Below are positions 47,403-60,180 of a stretch of DNA of 64,000 bases, piece by piece. The stretch is from positions 41,307,249 through 41,371,248 of the forward strand of contig OZ038423.1 of the NCBI GenBank assembly GCA_964036155.1, written 5' to 3'. Position numbers and translations under genes: made by a program. This DNA is from Diploscapter coronatus. Its lineage: Eukaryota > Nematoda > Chromadorea > Rhabditida > Rhabditidae. The notes under the pieces were generated by a model, which saw nothing but the letters and a program-made list of their open reading frames with translations, was not told the origin of the DNA and ran no database searches. Every line of letters begins with the position of its first letter. Within the stretch, counting starts at the first letter, position 1.

Positions 47403-49467
47403 ATGCCGTCCCGAACTCGAACTTCGACTTCTGTAGACGAAACAGCGACGATTCTGCAACAGATGGCAGAGGCACTCGGTCTGATCGACACTGTTCATCC
47501 TCATTTGGAGGAGGCAGAAAAGTAGGATTTTTAAATTGCTTAATTTCGAACTCATGTTTCGATATCGATTTTTTAATTCCTGAGCAAGAGCAAAATTATC
47601 AACAAGTATTTCCAGTAAAAATAAAAAACCCATATTCTTTACTGAACTTGTGCGAATTAAGAAAAATCTATCATTTTTCTCAAAACTCTCAAATGAAGCT
47701 ATCTTTTCCAGGAAACTTCTCTCGATCGCAGACAAATTCATGTCGAGCGGGAATGGGGCGTCGTGCAGAGTGGAGGGCCTGAGCAACACAGACAAGGTGC
47801 ATTTGCAGAGAAGGCTGGCTGAGCGCTGCAGGCACAGGGCTGAGATTGTCACCGTCAATTATGACGAGTTGTTCACGGACAGCAACTGTGAGGAGAGGTT
47901 CGAGAAGGATAGGGTAGGTCGAAAATCTGGAGATTTGATATGTCAGACTATTTCATTGCCGAAATCTAGTCGAATTGCGGTCCTGAATTATTCAGAACCA
48001 CCCCCGTGTGTTCTTCGTGTTCAATGCCGAGCACTTCATCTCGTCGCTTCGTCAAACTCTTCTCTACAAACTGCTCAATGGAACGATGCTCTATCCGTGG
48101 CTTGTCGTCCTTGCAGTCAACAGTCAGGTAATGTTTTCACGAAAAGTGGTTCAAGCTCAAAATCTTACTGGACTATGGAAATTCCTAATCTTTTTGTCAG
48201 ATTGCAAACGTTATTTTTATTTTTCAGGATTTCTACGGTCACCTCGAGAAGCGAGTCCGTTCGCGTCTGTCCCCCGACCGCATTTGCGTCTCTCCAACTA
48301 CGGATATCTCGACTTACCTGTCTCATTTCTATCAACTTCTTTCGAAGGACAAATTCCCCGAAATGTTCGGATTCCTCGCTAGATGCTCCTTCGCAAAGCA
48401 GCTCAACTACTTGTATCAGGTGCTTTTTTTTCTGTATTTTCAGTTTTCTCTGTAGGGTCCTGGCAAGAACCAGTTGTTTTACTTATTTTAAAAAATACTG
48501 TTGTTTTTATTCTCTCCACGAAGTTTCATTCTTTTGGTTAGAAGTTGAATGTTTTCAGATGAACAGTGACTTTGACGTGCTGCGTCGCTGCACGGCTCTC
48601 ATGCTGACAGAGCTGATTTGCCTCGAAGAGTTGACTACCGAAAGGGCTGAAAGCGCGCTCAAATTCGTCATCGAAATGCACGTTCCTGCTGTTCCGCTGA
48701 AGAGTCCTTTCTTCAACATTCTCGAAGGTAATGAATTAAAGAGAAGAAATTCCAAATTTGATAACGCGGAGTCGTAATGATAATTTAGCGTTTGAAACTT
48801 TCTAAACTTCAGTATCTTTTGAATATCATTTTACAATCCTGTTTTCTGCATCTACATTTCCCTTTTAAGATTTGTCCCTTCGTCAAATCGCAGTTCTGAT
48901 GTGCGCCACTCGTCTCTTCAAGCAATTGGAATCTCGTTTCGACGACAAGGCAGAGGCTTCTCAAATCAGCTTCCGACAGGTCTTTCTGGGTCTGCGTTCT
49001 TCTCATTGATAATTGAAATATTCGTCGATTCAGAATACAAGCAGATGGCGAACAAGTCGTACAAACTGTTGGACGTGAATTCGGATAAAATCATCTTCGA
49101 GGAGATTCGTCGACTCGGCTCCCTGGGACTGCTCACTATTGGCAACAAAACTACAAATGTCTCCTTCCAGTAAGTGTTTCGAGCTGTTTTCAATTGCTAT
49201 CTGCTAATATTGTCTGTTCTTTTCATTATTATTCATTCATTAAAACTCATGGCATTTACAGAAGACGACTATTTTCAGTAACTCGACATTTGACAACTGA
49301 AATTTTGATAACAGACTATTTTCTTCATATAAAATTCAGTTGTGATTAATTATGTTTTGAGAAAGATCTCCCTGCCCGTGGATGTCTATTCCCTATCAGA
49401 GCAATTCAAGACCCTCTCCCTGCCTGCAGCCGTTCAGGACTTCTTCGCTCACGTTTCTGCAATGTGA
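47403..49467 (+). CDS. orc-4: Origin recognition complex subunit 4, ATPase motifs degenerate
   Basis: Eight exons join in phase to 391 residues: 47403-47521, 47712-47913, 47996-48127, 48228-48419, 48559-48727, 48870-48989, 49034-49169 and 49362-49467. Family matches include LRQTLLYKLLNGTM followed by FYGHLEKRVRSRLSPDRI in the AAA+ fold, and the C-terminal winged-helix region (LSLRQIAVLMCATRLF, ISFRQVFLEYKQMANKS, IIFEEIRRLGSLGLL). ORC4 is part of the nuclear complex that marks replication origins and loads MCM. Where other ORC4 proteins have the Walker A loop GxxGxGKT this one has EGLSNTDKV, and the Walker B acidic pair (LDEFD) reads FNAEHF. It should not bind or hydrolyse ATP normally. The exons at 48870 and 49362 follow AAG and GAG acceptors. 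AATAAA near 49505 is the likely poly(A) signal. Confidence 0.9.
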
Positions 49468-51368
49468 TCATAAAGTACCAAAATACAGGTGTCATTATAC
49501 TTCAATAAATCTTGTATAATATTTAATTTTCACTTTTATTATCTTGGATTAAGCAATCAATGAATGCGTTTTTAATTATCTAGATGCAGAATTAGAATAA
49601 AAATGAGTTTGCTTCTTGATTTGATTTTGCGTAACTCACGAAATGCAATCTTTTGTATTCCTCACTTGCACTTTATGAAATCACCACCCTATCTTCGCAT
49701 TTTTTCCCTGAAAATTTTGTGAAACGACTAATTTAAATGCATTGATCTAACATTTCTTGTCGGATGAAAACTCCTTCCATTCAGTTCTCTCTTCTCGTCT
49801 GAAAATGTCTGTCCCAGTTCCTTTCTCTACTAGTGAGGCAGTGTCAGTTTCAGTGCTACAGTCATTCTGTCATGCAGTCAGTCAGTCAGTCTGCCTGCCT
49901 GCTGACTTTAATCTGCTTTTCTTACTTTCCCCTGGTCTATTCGTCGATGCATTCAGAGACTCGTCCTCCCTCCCCTTCCATCCCCAAGCTCCTCATTTCC
50001 TATGCAACTATGCAATATACCCCCTGCCTGCCCGCCTGTCTCTGTACAGGTACGATTATTCTCAGCCCAGTCAGAGTCAAATTCCCAGTCGCTTTACCCA
50101 CACATTTCATTCGATTCAACTCATATCAATCCTCTTTTCACTTTACATTCATTCTTCTGTTCTCAATACTTCATTCCGATTCACAGCGCACTTTACTTTT
50201 GTGCAATCTTTACTCATTCTTTTCTTCTTCGTCTCCCTACTATGGGAAATCAATGTCATTTCCCCGAAAGATGACAGTTATTCTTGAAAACGAAATGCAT
50301 CTCTCGAAACATAATTATTCCGAGCTGAAAAAAACAGTGCAGTCATATTTTTGAACAAGTCTTCTCACTCAGTCACGTTGATTAACGAAGACCCTTTGCA
50401 TGCGAAACTTTACAGATTTCGGCGGACGTGTCAGACGCCTATTACCGTATTTTAATGCTGGGCACCCTTTTAGCTTCCATTTTCTGACACCGCCTTTTTC
50501 ACGCGGTAAAAATATTATCCTGCTCCTATGCTTCAATACAGGCGAGATTTTGCTTTTTTTAGGTGGGGAAAAGCTAGAAGGTGCTACGCCGTCTGGAATA
50601 TTTTGTTCGCGATACGCATATGGTACCGGTCAAATGAGGTGACAGTTCGTGTTAAAAAGCGCCTTGCAAGAAATACGCGTATATTGCGTGTCACGGCTAT
50701 ATGCTCAAAGTGAGAGGCTAGAGCGTAAAGAAAGAAGAGTTAGTGGGGGACAATGGAAAGAATGGTACGCAATTTCTCCTGCCTCTCGCCTTTTCGCCAT
50801 TTTTCAACACGATCTGTCACTTCGTTTGGCCAGAACAATATCTTGGGAGTAAAGAAGGCGTGATTTGCGTTCGTTAATGAACATGACTGACAATGAGTGA
50901 TCTCATGACAATTTTATAAGTTATTCTGCCTCGCAAAATAGAAAATTTTGAAAACTTATACCATGATTGGGTTGAAATTGCCAACTTTTGTATTCACACC
51001 CATTTCTGTCATATTTTCGGCTTCTTTGAAACCTCACCTTTTCCGTGCAGAGATATGAATTTTTACGGCTTTTTACACTGGAATTTGGAAGAATTGCCTC
51101 ACTCTTTTTTGAATTTACCAGAAATGGCATCGAATACTGCAATTTCGATCGAATTTTCATTCTTTTGTTGTCGTTATTTCCCTAGTCATTTCTATGCATC
51201 AAATGGTCATTTTGAGTGCTCTCTTTTCACTCACTTTCCAATTTTCGGTAGGTACAGATTTCATTCATCCAGCCTCATTTTATTGAATTTTTCTGAAATC
51301 ATTCAAGTATTCAATTCTTTGGCTAAAAAATCTTTTTAGAATGACAATCTGACGGGACCAGCTTCGCA
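49468..51368. other. Intergenic; pyrimidine-rich tract
   Basis: This is 1.9 kb between ORC4 and the Arg/Glu-rich gene. The + strand from about 49760 to 50270 is C/T-rich and opens three overlapping frames of up to 176 codons, all of low-complexity Ser/Phe/Leu composition. TTTTTAG at 51334-51340 is a likely trans-splice acceptor for the next gene. Confidence 0.55.
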
Positions 51369-54300
51369 ATGAGCTCGAACAAACCTCTCTGCACTTTGTT
51401 CGTCACCTTCTGCGATTACGAAAATGTGGTGAGTTATTCATTTATCGTTAATTTTTAGTTTAAATTTTCTCTGCTGAAAATATGCTCCTATTCTTCCATT
51501 TCATTACTGTACTGTTTTACTATCACATTTCCAATTTTTCCTAACATATTTTCATTTATCACATCGTGAAACTATTAGAAAAGCGAACAGTATTCTACCT
51601 CATATTTGCAAGTCATAGCCATTTTTGAGTAAATTCAGAGTGACATTTTTGATCTGACTAACCAAAAAACTGCCTGCGTTTTCATTCCATTATCCCTCTA
51701 AAAAGAATTCACACGAGGTTTATTTCCCAATCTTATAGCTCTGAAAATTGAACTGTTTTGGTGTTTGGTGCTGGTAATACAGTGTAGGCGAGAAGAGATT
51801 TCGGATCAAGTAGGATACTGAATGAAGAAGCTGCGTAATAAAAGAAGTGAGAACCGAGACAAGTTTGCTAACTGTAGGAGAGAAGTGAAGATAGAGGGAG
51901 GATAAGTAATGAAAAGAAGGGATGACAAGCAGTGAGAGTAAGAAAGATGTGAAAATGTGCACGTTCTGGTTGACGGTCTCAACAAGTCAAGTGGGAGGGA
52001 GGATAATGGAAAAAAAGAAGAGGAAAAATAAGCGGAACAGTCATTGGCAACTATTATCGTGTCAAGATATTCCAGTTTTTCTTATTCGCATTTCTTTTAA
52101 TTATCCTTTTTTATTCTTTCATCATTTTTAGTAAATTTCTTTCTTCAATTTTTGCCGTTGGAAATAGTTGTCATGTGAAGGTGAATGATTTACTGTTGGT
52201 TTCGATCTCAAAAATGTTTTTTTTTTTCTGTCTTCCTACTCTGAATTTTAGACTTGCAATTTTGAATATAGTAGAATTTTTAGTTGGTGAACTAAATTAG
52301 ACAGGTGTTTGACTAGAGGCTTATTATCACAGAATAATACCACCAGTAGGGGACTGGCTTGAATTAACGATGGATCGTGGTACTATGTGCCTTTCCATGC
52401 CCATTTCCCTCTCCGCTCTTAGGTTGGAACCGCCCCTATTTATACTATCTGGGGTTGTGATAAAGACGCAGAGAAAAGGCGTTGAGTCTGAATTAGAGAA
52501 ACTAGGAATGAGCCTAGTGGTTCAAGGAGGGAAGGAAGGTGCTCGAAATGTGTGTTGTATGTTGTATGATTTTAGGAATTGTGAAATACTTGGTATTCTT
52601 ATTCTTTGCAATATATTTAATCGAGAAGAACCGTCAGTTTTGCATCATAATTTTTCCGCTCGATCCTTTTTGTAGAAATGGCGAACATGCGCTAGCAAAG
52701 TGAATTCTAGTGTCCACTTCCCCACTCATGATCCTTTCCCCTCTCCAATACAAAAATATCTGTCTTCGCTCTTCATTTTCATTTCGCTTCTAGCGTTCAG
52801 CAATTCATACAATAGAATAGCGAAGAGACAACAGCAGCAAACAAATCTGGGTCTTCGCTCTTCGTTTCCCCTCTGCCTTTTTTCTCCCTAACCCTATTCC
52901 CTTCCCTCATCCTCCTCCTTCCCTTCCCCTCTTCCTTTCGTTGCTTAACTTCGAGCCCTCCTCCATTGCCTCACTTTCCATTTTCATCTCTCCATCTCCA
53001 TTCCACAGTACCTGACTCTCCTTCCATCGATCGGCTTATCTCTTGCTTATTTCAGTTGTTTTTCCTCATTTTAGCCCGCTCAATTCCGTTAAATCTCTTA
53101 TTTATTTGCACGATGAAAACAATGACTGTCGCATTCATTCAGAAGCAGGAAATAACCACAGCGCACGTGTTCAGCACCAAGGATCAACTGCTCTACCCTC
53201 AGACCAGGAAGATATTCCACAGAATCGGATGCAAAACTACATCATGTGAGTCGCGGTTTTATTTGAGATAATTTTCATCATTCAAAATTACGATATAAAC
53301 GATACCCCTTTTCAGAATATGACGATCTCTTTTGTAGAGATGGGGATCTTTCTTAGCCCTTGAAAATGGTATCACCTGAACTGTCATTTTAAAGATGCCT
53401 AATTATCTCGCCAAAAATTTGGGCAAAGTAGTCTATCATAAAAAAAAAAGAAAAACTGGTGTACACGTGCAGTTTTAAAAGTAAAATTTTCAATACTACC
53501 ATATATTTCTGATCTCTTCCAGATTTGTCCTAGAAATTTTTGTAAATAGGCTAGGGTCAATGAGGCAGAATACACACGTTCCCACGAAATCTCCTCTTAT
53601 TCAAAATAGAGCAATGATCGTTTTGATTTGGAAATCCACTACTAAACAAACGAGATCACAACTAGTTTTTATGCGAAAAAGAAAATCCTGCCTGAATTGT
53701 TTTATGTATTGCATCATCATTTGCTATTTTCCTTTCTTCGGAATTTCCTTTGAGATTCTTGAGAGGCACCATTTCAAAGGCATCTCATTTCGATTTGGCA
53801 GAATATGTTCTAGTCTTTAGCGCCTACATATTTTGACTGTCGCTGTGAGGGGAATGTTTCTAGCAAAACACTTCATTTTTTGCAAGTCTGACTTATGTGA
53901 GAGGAAAATTACCTGATTCAGGAACATTTTGCTAGAACATCAATACCTCAAAAGCAATTTATTTTGTTATTGATTTTTAAGAATTTGATTTCTCTAAGAC
54001 CAGTCAGAATTGATGTTTCGAAGGAATTTGTATTCAGAGTCACAGAACTGAAAAAGTCTATATTTTCTGAATCATTAAAAAATCGAACAATTTTTCCTTC
54101 AAATATAATATATCTTCAGATGAGACGAATCCCCGCAAAATGCTGTCTCCAATCCGCCTAATCGACGACACGACAAGTTCATCCGAAGACTACGGCAGCG
54201 CCAGTGGACAGACACTCGGCCATGGCAGGGCTACTAATTATCACAATATCAAGGTTAGTTCTCTCGTTGTGACGATATTTTAGTTCCTGGTCAGGCTGTG

Positions 54301-57300
54301 CGGAAATTTCCGTCTATTTTGGGGGTAATTTCCGTTTCCGAAAATCTCGGTCAATTCCACACCCGCCTGTTTCTGATACTGTGTAAGACGAGAATTATTT
54401 ATTTTTCTGCGCTATTGCTTTGTAATGATTCATTTTTACAAATACTTCACGCCTACACTATCTAATGAAAAGAATTGAAAATTGAGAAATAGACTTCCAA
54501 AGAAGTGCTTACAAATTTATGAAGACTATTTGAGGCTCTGAAAAGTGCTCAGCAACAATCGAACGGTTCTTACAACTCAAAGAAATACCTGGTTCAGGAG
54601 GTAAAATTCAGTTTGCTCTGCTTTTCTAGATCACTTGTCTCAGATAGCCTTATCGTATTCCGCTCCTTTGACGATTTATCCCCCTTCCCTCAGTCCCACT
54701 TCCCCTCCCTATGATACCATATCAGCTCTCACTCCAATCAGCAATGTCTCTCAGACCGACACCCGAGATTCAAACGCTAATTATCGAGGTAATTACTTTT
54801 TAAACCATAAATACTTCTATTCATCATATTAAACACTTGATACGTTTTCATTCAAAAACTTGCGAGTTTTTTCCGAACTTTAATTTCAAAAGTACTATGT
54901 GACTTTGGAATGCGAGTTGATGTGGTTGAAAATGGCATTGCAGATAGAGAAAGACAGGGAAAATAGCGAAATAAAACAGTTCTACAGTTTGACAGAGAAG
55001 CAGAGCTGGGAAAGTGAGTAAACAGTTTCATAAAATGGCCCTCTTTTTCTTTCGCAGTTTGGCTTCGGCTTATTTGACATCTATTACTTTTCTTCTTTGC
55101 TTATTTGGGCAATAAGGGGGTTCATGACAGGAATTTGCCTTCGAATTCAGAGTCAACATTCATAAAATGGCAAATCTAAAAGGGCAAAGAGAACTTAAAG
55201 CTGATAAGGAAAGTGATACGGAAATGATAGGTTATCAGAAAAGAATTCCGCAAAATTCGCCTTTTGAAATAATCCTAAATGGAAACTTTCAATAAGATTA
55301 TCCACAAACTAAAAATGAGGAACTTGAGCTGGACAAACTAAACCCCAAATAGTTTAATCTTCGACATGAGTAATTCTGGGTGGAAAAAAATAAGATGAGA
55401 ATAATTCGAAAAGTTTTTGATCATTTTTTATGAAGAAATGGATAAAAACAACCAGAAAAGATAATAACTAATTGTGAAGTTCATAGACAAACATTACGCG
55501 CAATCATTTTCCCCAAGTTCAAGTATGGAATCAGTGGATCGATCGGTATTTTACACTACTATCTGCGTGCCATATGAGTTGTTTGTCTGGAAAGGGAGAG
55601 GCGATACTTGAGACACAAACTGTATTGTGAAGAAGTTAGGAAAAGAAAGGAATTATTGGAAAGAGAATAAAGAAATAAATAGAAATGGAAATGAGAAGGC
55701 TGGAGGAGTGAATTCCTAAAATGGGACAAGAAGAAGTCAGTTCTGCCACGTTGAATTCGTATTCCACTGTCAAGCTGTAGGCAATTTTCCTTAATATTAT
55801 TATTTTTCTATAATCGTTTCTTTGTAGATGCTTTTATTCCTCTCATTTCAACCTAAATTAAGACAGATTAAAATTTGAAAACATCTTCTAATTTTATTTT
55901 TGATCTCAGTAATATAATATAATCTAATTAATAAAAAACCTCATGTTTTATTGCAAAGTTATTCATCCACTGATTTGCAGAAATCTCGATTCCGATCCGT
56001 CAGAGAGCCTATTCCTACTCGAGGGACACCACGAAAGACGAGCTTCGATCGACGAAGCGACCAGCAGCAGCCAGACAGGAAACTGAATTTCCCGGTAACA
56101 AGTTTCATTTCATTGTTTACTATATTTTTTTACGAGTTTAATTTTTTTCGCAATTGATATTTTTGAACTGTAAACAAATTGAACTCGGTTCGATTCGATT
56201 CAACATACCAAAGGAATAATGTTTTGTTATTATAATAAAAAAAATGATACTTATTCTAAACACTCAAACTTTCAGCAACCCTAACTTCGCCAATCTCTAA
56301 TCCCCCCGAACCCATTCCCTACTATTCTTTGCCAGTGATCAAACGTCGTCGCTCCCACAGCCAGTCCTCTGCCCGCTCCAATTCCAACCGAGGCGGCAGT
56401 GGAACTATCGTCTCGGAGAGTAGGAGGGTCGAAGAATATCACGAAATTCGCCGAGGGTAAATTAGGAATAAAAACATTCGAGAAATTTTGAAAATCTGCT
56501 TCTTATCCCCATTTTTTCAGTATCGTGAAGAATATTGTGGGTAGAAAAACGAATGCTATTTTTAAATACCAAGGGCTATTTGGATGACCCCCACACATTT
56601 TTCGTCTCATTTGAATTGCTTCAATATTAGGATTATCATTTGTAATTCAACCTGTCAACAGTCAATGTCAATGAACACCAAAATTTGTTCTTACTATTAT
56701 TCACACTCGCGTTTGAATTGAATTTCAATATTCAATCATTATTATGATGATCTTTGCTAAAATTTCTCTGAATTATCCTAAAAGTTATGGTATTAGGTAA
56801 TTTTTCTAATTATTTTATGAAAAGCGTGGCAGTTTTTATTTTTTTAAAATTAGGTCAAAGATCGTATCTCATTTGATGAAAGAATAATATTGCAGGTTGA
56901 TCTTCAAATTTGAAATAATTCATTTTTCAGGTCTCGTCCACATTCCCAAGAAATGCCTTCAGTAGCAGTGCTGGCCCAACAATACGAAAGAGGTCACAGA
57001 TGGACTCCGCACACTGTGGAAAGAGAGGAGCAGAAGGAGAGAAGATCACCCAAAATATCACCCAAATCTGAACCCAATATGAGAAGAGTAGTCATCGAAA
57101 TGAATAATGGTGAGTTGAATAGTTTTTACTGTTTCTTCAAATTTATGTCTCGTCATTTTCTCGAAAGATATCCGACCAATATGATAAAATTTCGAGTCTT
57201 TTTACTAGCCGGACTGAAATGAACGAAATGTGGATCATAAATTAGTCGTAGTTTTCATGCAACTTTTGTCTTTCAATATCTTTTAATGGCTAACTTCTTC

Positions 57301-60180
57301 TGCATTCTGCGAGTTTTTATTTACTGACTAGTAAACTTTCATTCACAGGTTAGTTCTTACGGCCAGAACAATATTCATCCGCCTCTTTAGTTTATGCATA
57401 AAGTGCAGTTTTATTTTACGTAAATTCATTCAGGATCAGGCTCAAACCGCTACGCAACTGTGCAACCATCGGGAGGAATCACAACGACAACAATCGTGGA
57501 CATCGATCCGGGTTTCGCAATGGCTGCGAGAACTCCACCCACTTACATCCGAGAGGAGTGCATTGTAAGTCATTCGAAATTAGGCGAATGAATTGTTTTA
57601 TTGATTATAAACAGTTCCAAATGGGACTTGAACATCATAATTTCTTCATAATAAAATTTCTTGCGTCCCTACTTCACAATTATTCCCATTCAACCGTTGT
57701 TTCAGATCGAAGAAGAATTCCTGGAACGCAAATATTTCAAATCGAAAGGCAGTGGATACTCGAACCAAGGCTCCAGTGTTATTCGAGTTTCTACTCCGGC
57801 GAAGTCTGATCACGTAAGTGAAAATAAAAGTATTTTTAGAGGTAGAATATTCAGAGAGTTGACATCGCCAAATTTCACGAAGATGTTGAAGAAGTTCGCA
57901 GAGCTGCGATTCCTGTTCGATTAGCTGTAGAAGAATACGAAGCTAAAGTCACAGGTTGATCTTCATCAGTTATTTTCTTTATCTAAACATTAATAAAAGC
58001 CGTGACACCGTTCGAGATTTTTTCCCATTTCAATGTGCTACAATATCGTAAAATTTTGTATGTTAATGTTTAAATAAAATTATTCAGAAATCGCTTCCCC
58101 GATTCTCTCTCCAACTTCTCCCAAATCTGAACGCAGCTCTCCCAAACTCGAATCTCCCAAAACTCACCCTACAACAGCCACAGCAACTGCACATCAGCTG
58201 AGATCTTCACAAATCAGAACGTCGGAATCTGTACCGAATCTAACTGATAGCAGACAAGGACAAGCCGTGATGCACAGTTATGAAGAGCAGGAGAGGATTG
58301 TAGTAAAGACGAATGGAACGAAGACCACACTCAGGGATATCGTCAAAACAGAATCACCAAGACCTGCACCGAGAAGGGAGGAACAGACTCACGTTATACA
58401 CAGAGATGTCAGAATCGAGCAGACTGAAGAGATGATCAGCACTGAACAGAGAAGGAGACTGCAGCAGGAGAAGGAGGAAGAGGAGAGGAGGAGGATTGAA
58501 ATCATGGAAGAAGAATTGAGAATGAGGAGGAAGGCTGAGGAAGAAGCCAGAATCAGGAAAGAGCAGAGAATCGAGGAGGAGCGCAGAAGGAAGATTCAGG
58601 TAATTCAGTGGAAATTAATTGAAGAATTGCAGTAGAATGATTCATTTATCAAATATTTTCCCTAAATTTTGAAATTGCTTAAATGAAATAGGCATGGTTT
58701 CAAGTGATTTGATTTTCAGGAGGAGAACGAGATCCGTATTCGTGAAGAAAGAAGGCGCTACGAAGAAGAGCAGAGAATCATTGAAATTGAAAGGCAGAAA
58801 CGAATCGAGGAGGAAGCTAAATTGGAAGAGTTCAGAAGAATCGAGGAAGAAATACGACAGAAGCAAATTGAGGAGAAGAGACGGTTGGAAGAGGAACAGA
58901 GACAGGTAGCGGTATGAGTTGATTTTCAATAGTTATTGTTTTTGAAATAGTGACACGAAGTTTGGAGCCATGAATTATCTCAATTATTCCGTATCTGGCT
59001 TTTTAATGAAACAGATTTTCTAAATTTATTTAAACTTTTAGACTTGGAGACGATATTGAATTATAATTGTTCTCGAAATTTCCACTTCGATTCACTAAAA
59101 ATGCTAAAAACCATTTCAAGTATAATACGTTATTCAAACTTTTTACGTGCCGTTATTTATGAACCCAGATAAATTCCGAGTTCCTTTTACATTTCATACC
59201 AAAAAATCGGGAAACTTTTCATTCTGTGAAGATCGCCACTTTAGAAAGAAGAGTACGAATCCAGAATCAGAGAAGAACGACGCTTGGAGGAAGAGCGACT
59301 ACAGGAAGAAGAGAGAATCAGAATCGAACAGGAGCAGAAGAGGAGGAAGGAAGTATTCGACCCGTATTATCGAAAAAATGATCAATACATAAATTAAGAG
59401 GGAAGAAAATGAAGCTCGACTTCATGAAGAACGTCGTCTAGCAGAAGAGAAAAGAAGATTGGAAGAGGAGGAGAGAAGAAGGAAGGAGGAAGAAATTCGG
59501 AAAGAACAGGTAATGAGATTCTTCCTATAATTTACTGATTCTAAAAATTAATGAAGACCTATTAAATTTTATGAATTATATATGAACTTTATTAGGAGTT
59601 TTCATTTAGAAAATTAATCAATGATCTCACACGGAATGTCAAGTGGTGCATAGAACAAAATTTTCTAATTTCTCTAGTATACGCTATTTCACATTGCGAA
59701 AAACTTCAGACCGAAATCAATTGATTACCAATCATTATTTCGAAAATCCAAGGCTATAGGCAGGTTGAACAACCTTATGTTTACCTCTGTATGGCCTCGA
59801 ATTTCCGAAAAATGGTCCAATAGTCAACTAATTCTTGAAAGTCGCTTCATGAGCGGCAATGCACTAATTAACATTGTGCTGACAAACCGTATATATTGTC
59901 GCTATTAGAGTATTATATATTATATTTGGCAAGGAAATAGATTTTCGAACTTCAGGAAGAACGAAAACGACGTGAAGATCAAGAAGCTGAAGAAAGAGCC
60001 AAAGCTGAAAGGGAAAGGAAGAGGGCCGAGGAAGAGAAACGACGAGAGCAGTGGAGAGTGGACCAGATCGAGATAATCAGGAAGATCGAAGAGGAGCACA
60101 AAATTACTGAAGAGAGGAGAAGAATTGAACAGCAACGCATTATTGAAGAGAGGAAGACCGAAGATGAACGCATCAGAAAG
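51369..60180 (+). CDS. Large protein with disordered N-terminus and long Arg/Glu-rich helix; may be 5' part of the filament gene
   Basis: Fifteen exons join in phase to exactly 799 cod­ons: 51369-51428, 53143-53245, 54120-54253, 54644-54788, 55981-56094, 56276-56456, 56931-57109, 57434-57564, 57706-57813, 57855-57954, 58088-58599, 58720-58905, 59245-59352, 59399-59509 and 59956-60180. Residues 1-480 are mostly disordered, rich in Ser, Pro and Arg, with one IVDIDPGFAMAARTPPTYI segment. From about 510 to 799 nearly every residue is Arg, Glu, Lys, Gln, Ile or Leu (RRRLQQEKEEEERRRIEIME), the pattern of a stable single alpha-helix as in caldesmon or myosin VI. I do not recognise a family. The last exon ends in phase 0 at AAG|GTCAGT with no stop. 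Either it joins the downstream intermediate filament exon at 61762, or a short end exon is used (a candidate is near 61157: ALETNLK then stop). Confidence 0.75.
51429..53142 (+). other. Long first intron, no nested gene seen
   Basis: This is intron 1 of the Arg/Glu-rich gene, 1.7 kb, with a C/T-rich stretch at about 52690-53040. Short frames occur but none shows protein-like content. The first exon codes only 20 residues (MSSNKPLCTLFVTFCDYENV), so an alternative start inside the intron is possible. Confidence 0.5.

Noticed and set aside
47650..48777. 375-codon frame overlapping ORC4
   Set aside because: It reads through two ORC4 introns and mixes frames. The spliced ORC4 model explains the region with full homology.
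49757..50354. Overlapping frames of 173-176 codons
   Set aside because: Several frames are open at once over a pyrimidine tract, which shows lack of stops, not coding.
54943..55013. Exon-like block between GCAG and GTGAGT
   Set aside because: It looks spliceable, but in the phase set by the flanking exons it contains a stop (TAG). Skipping it keeps the frame.
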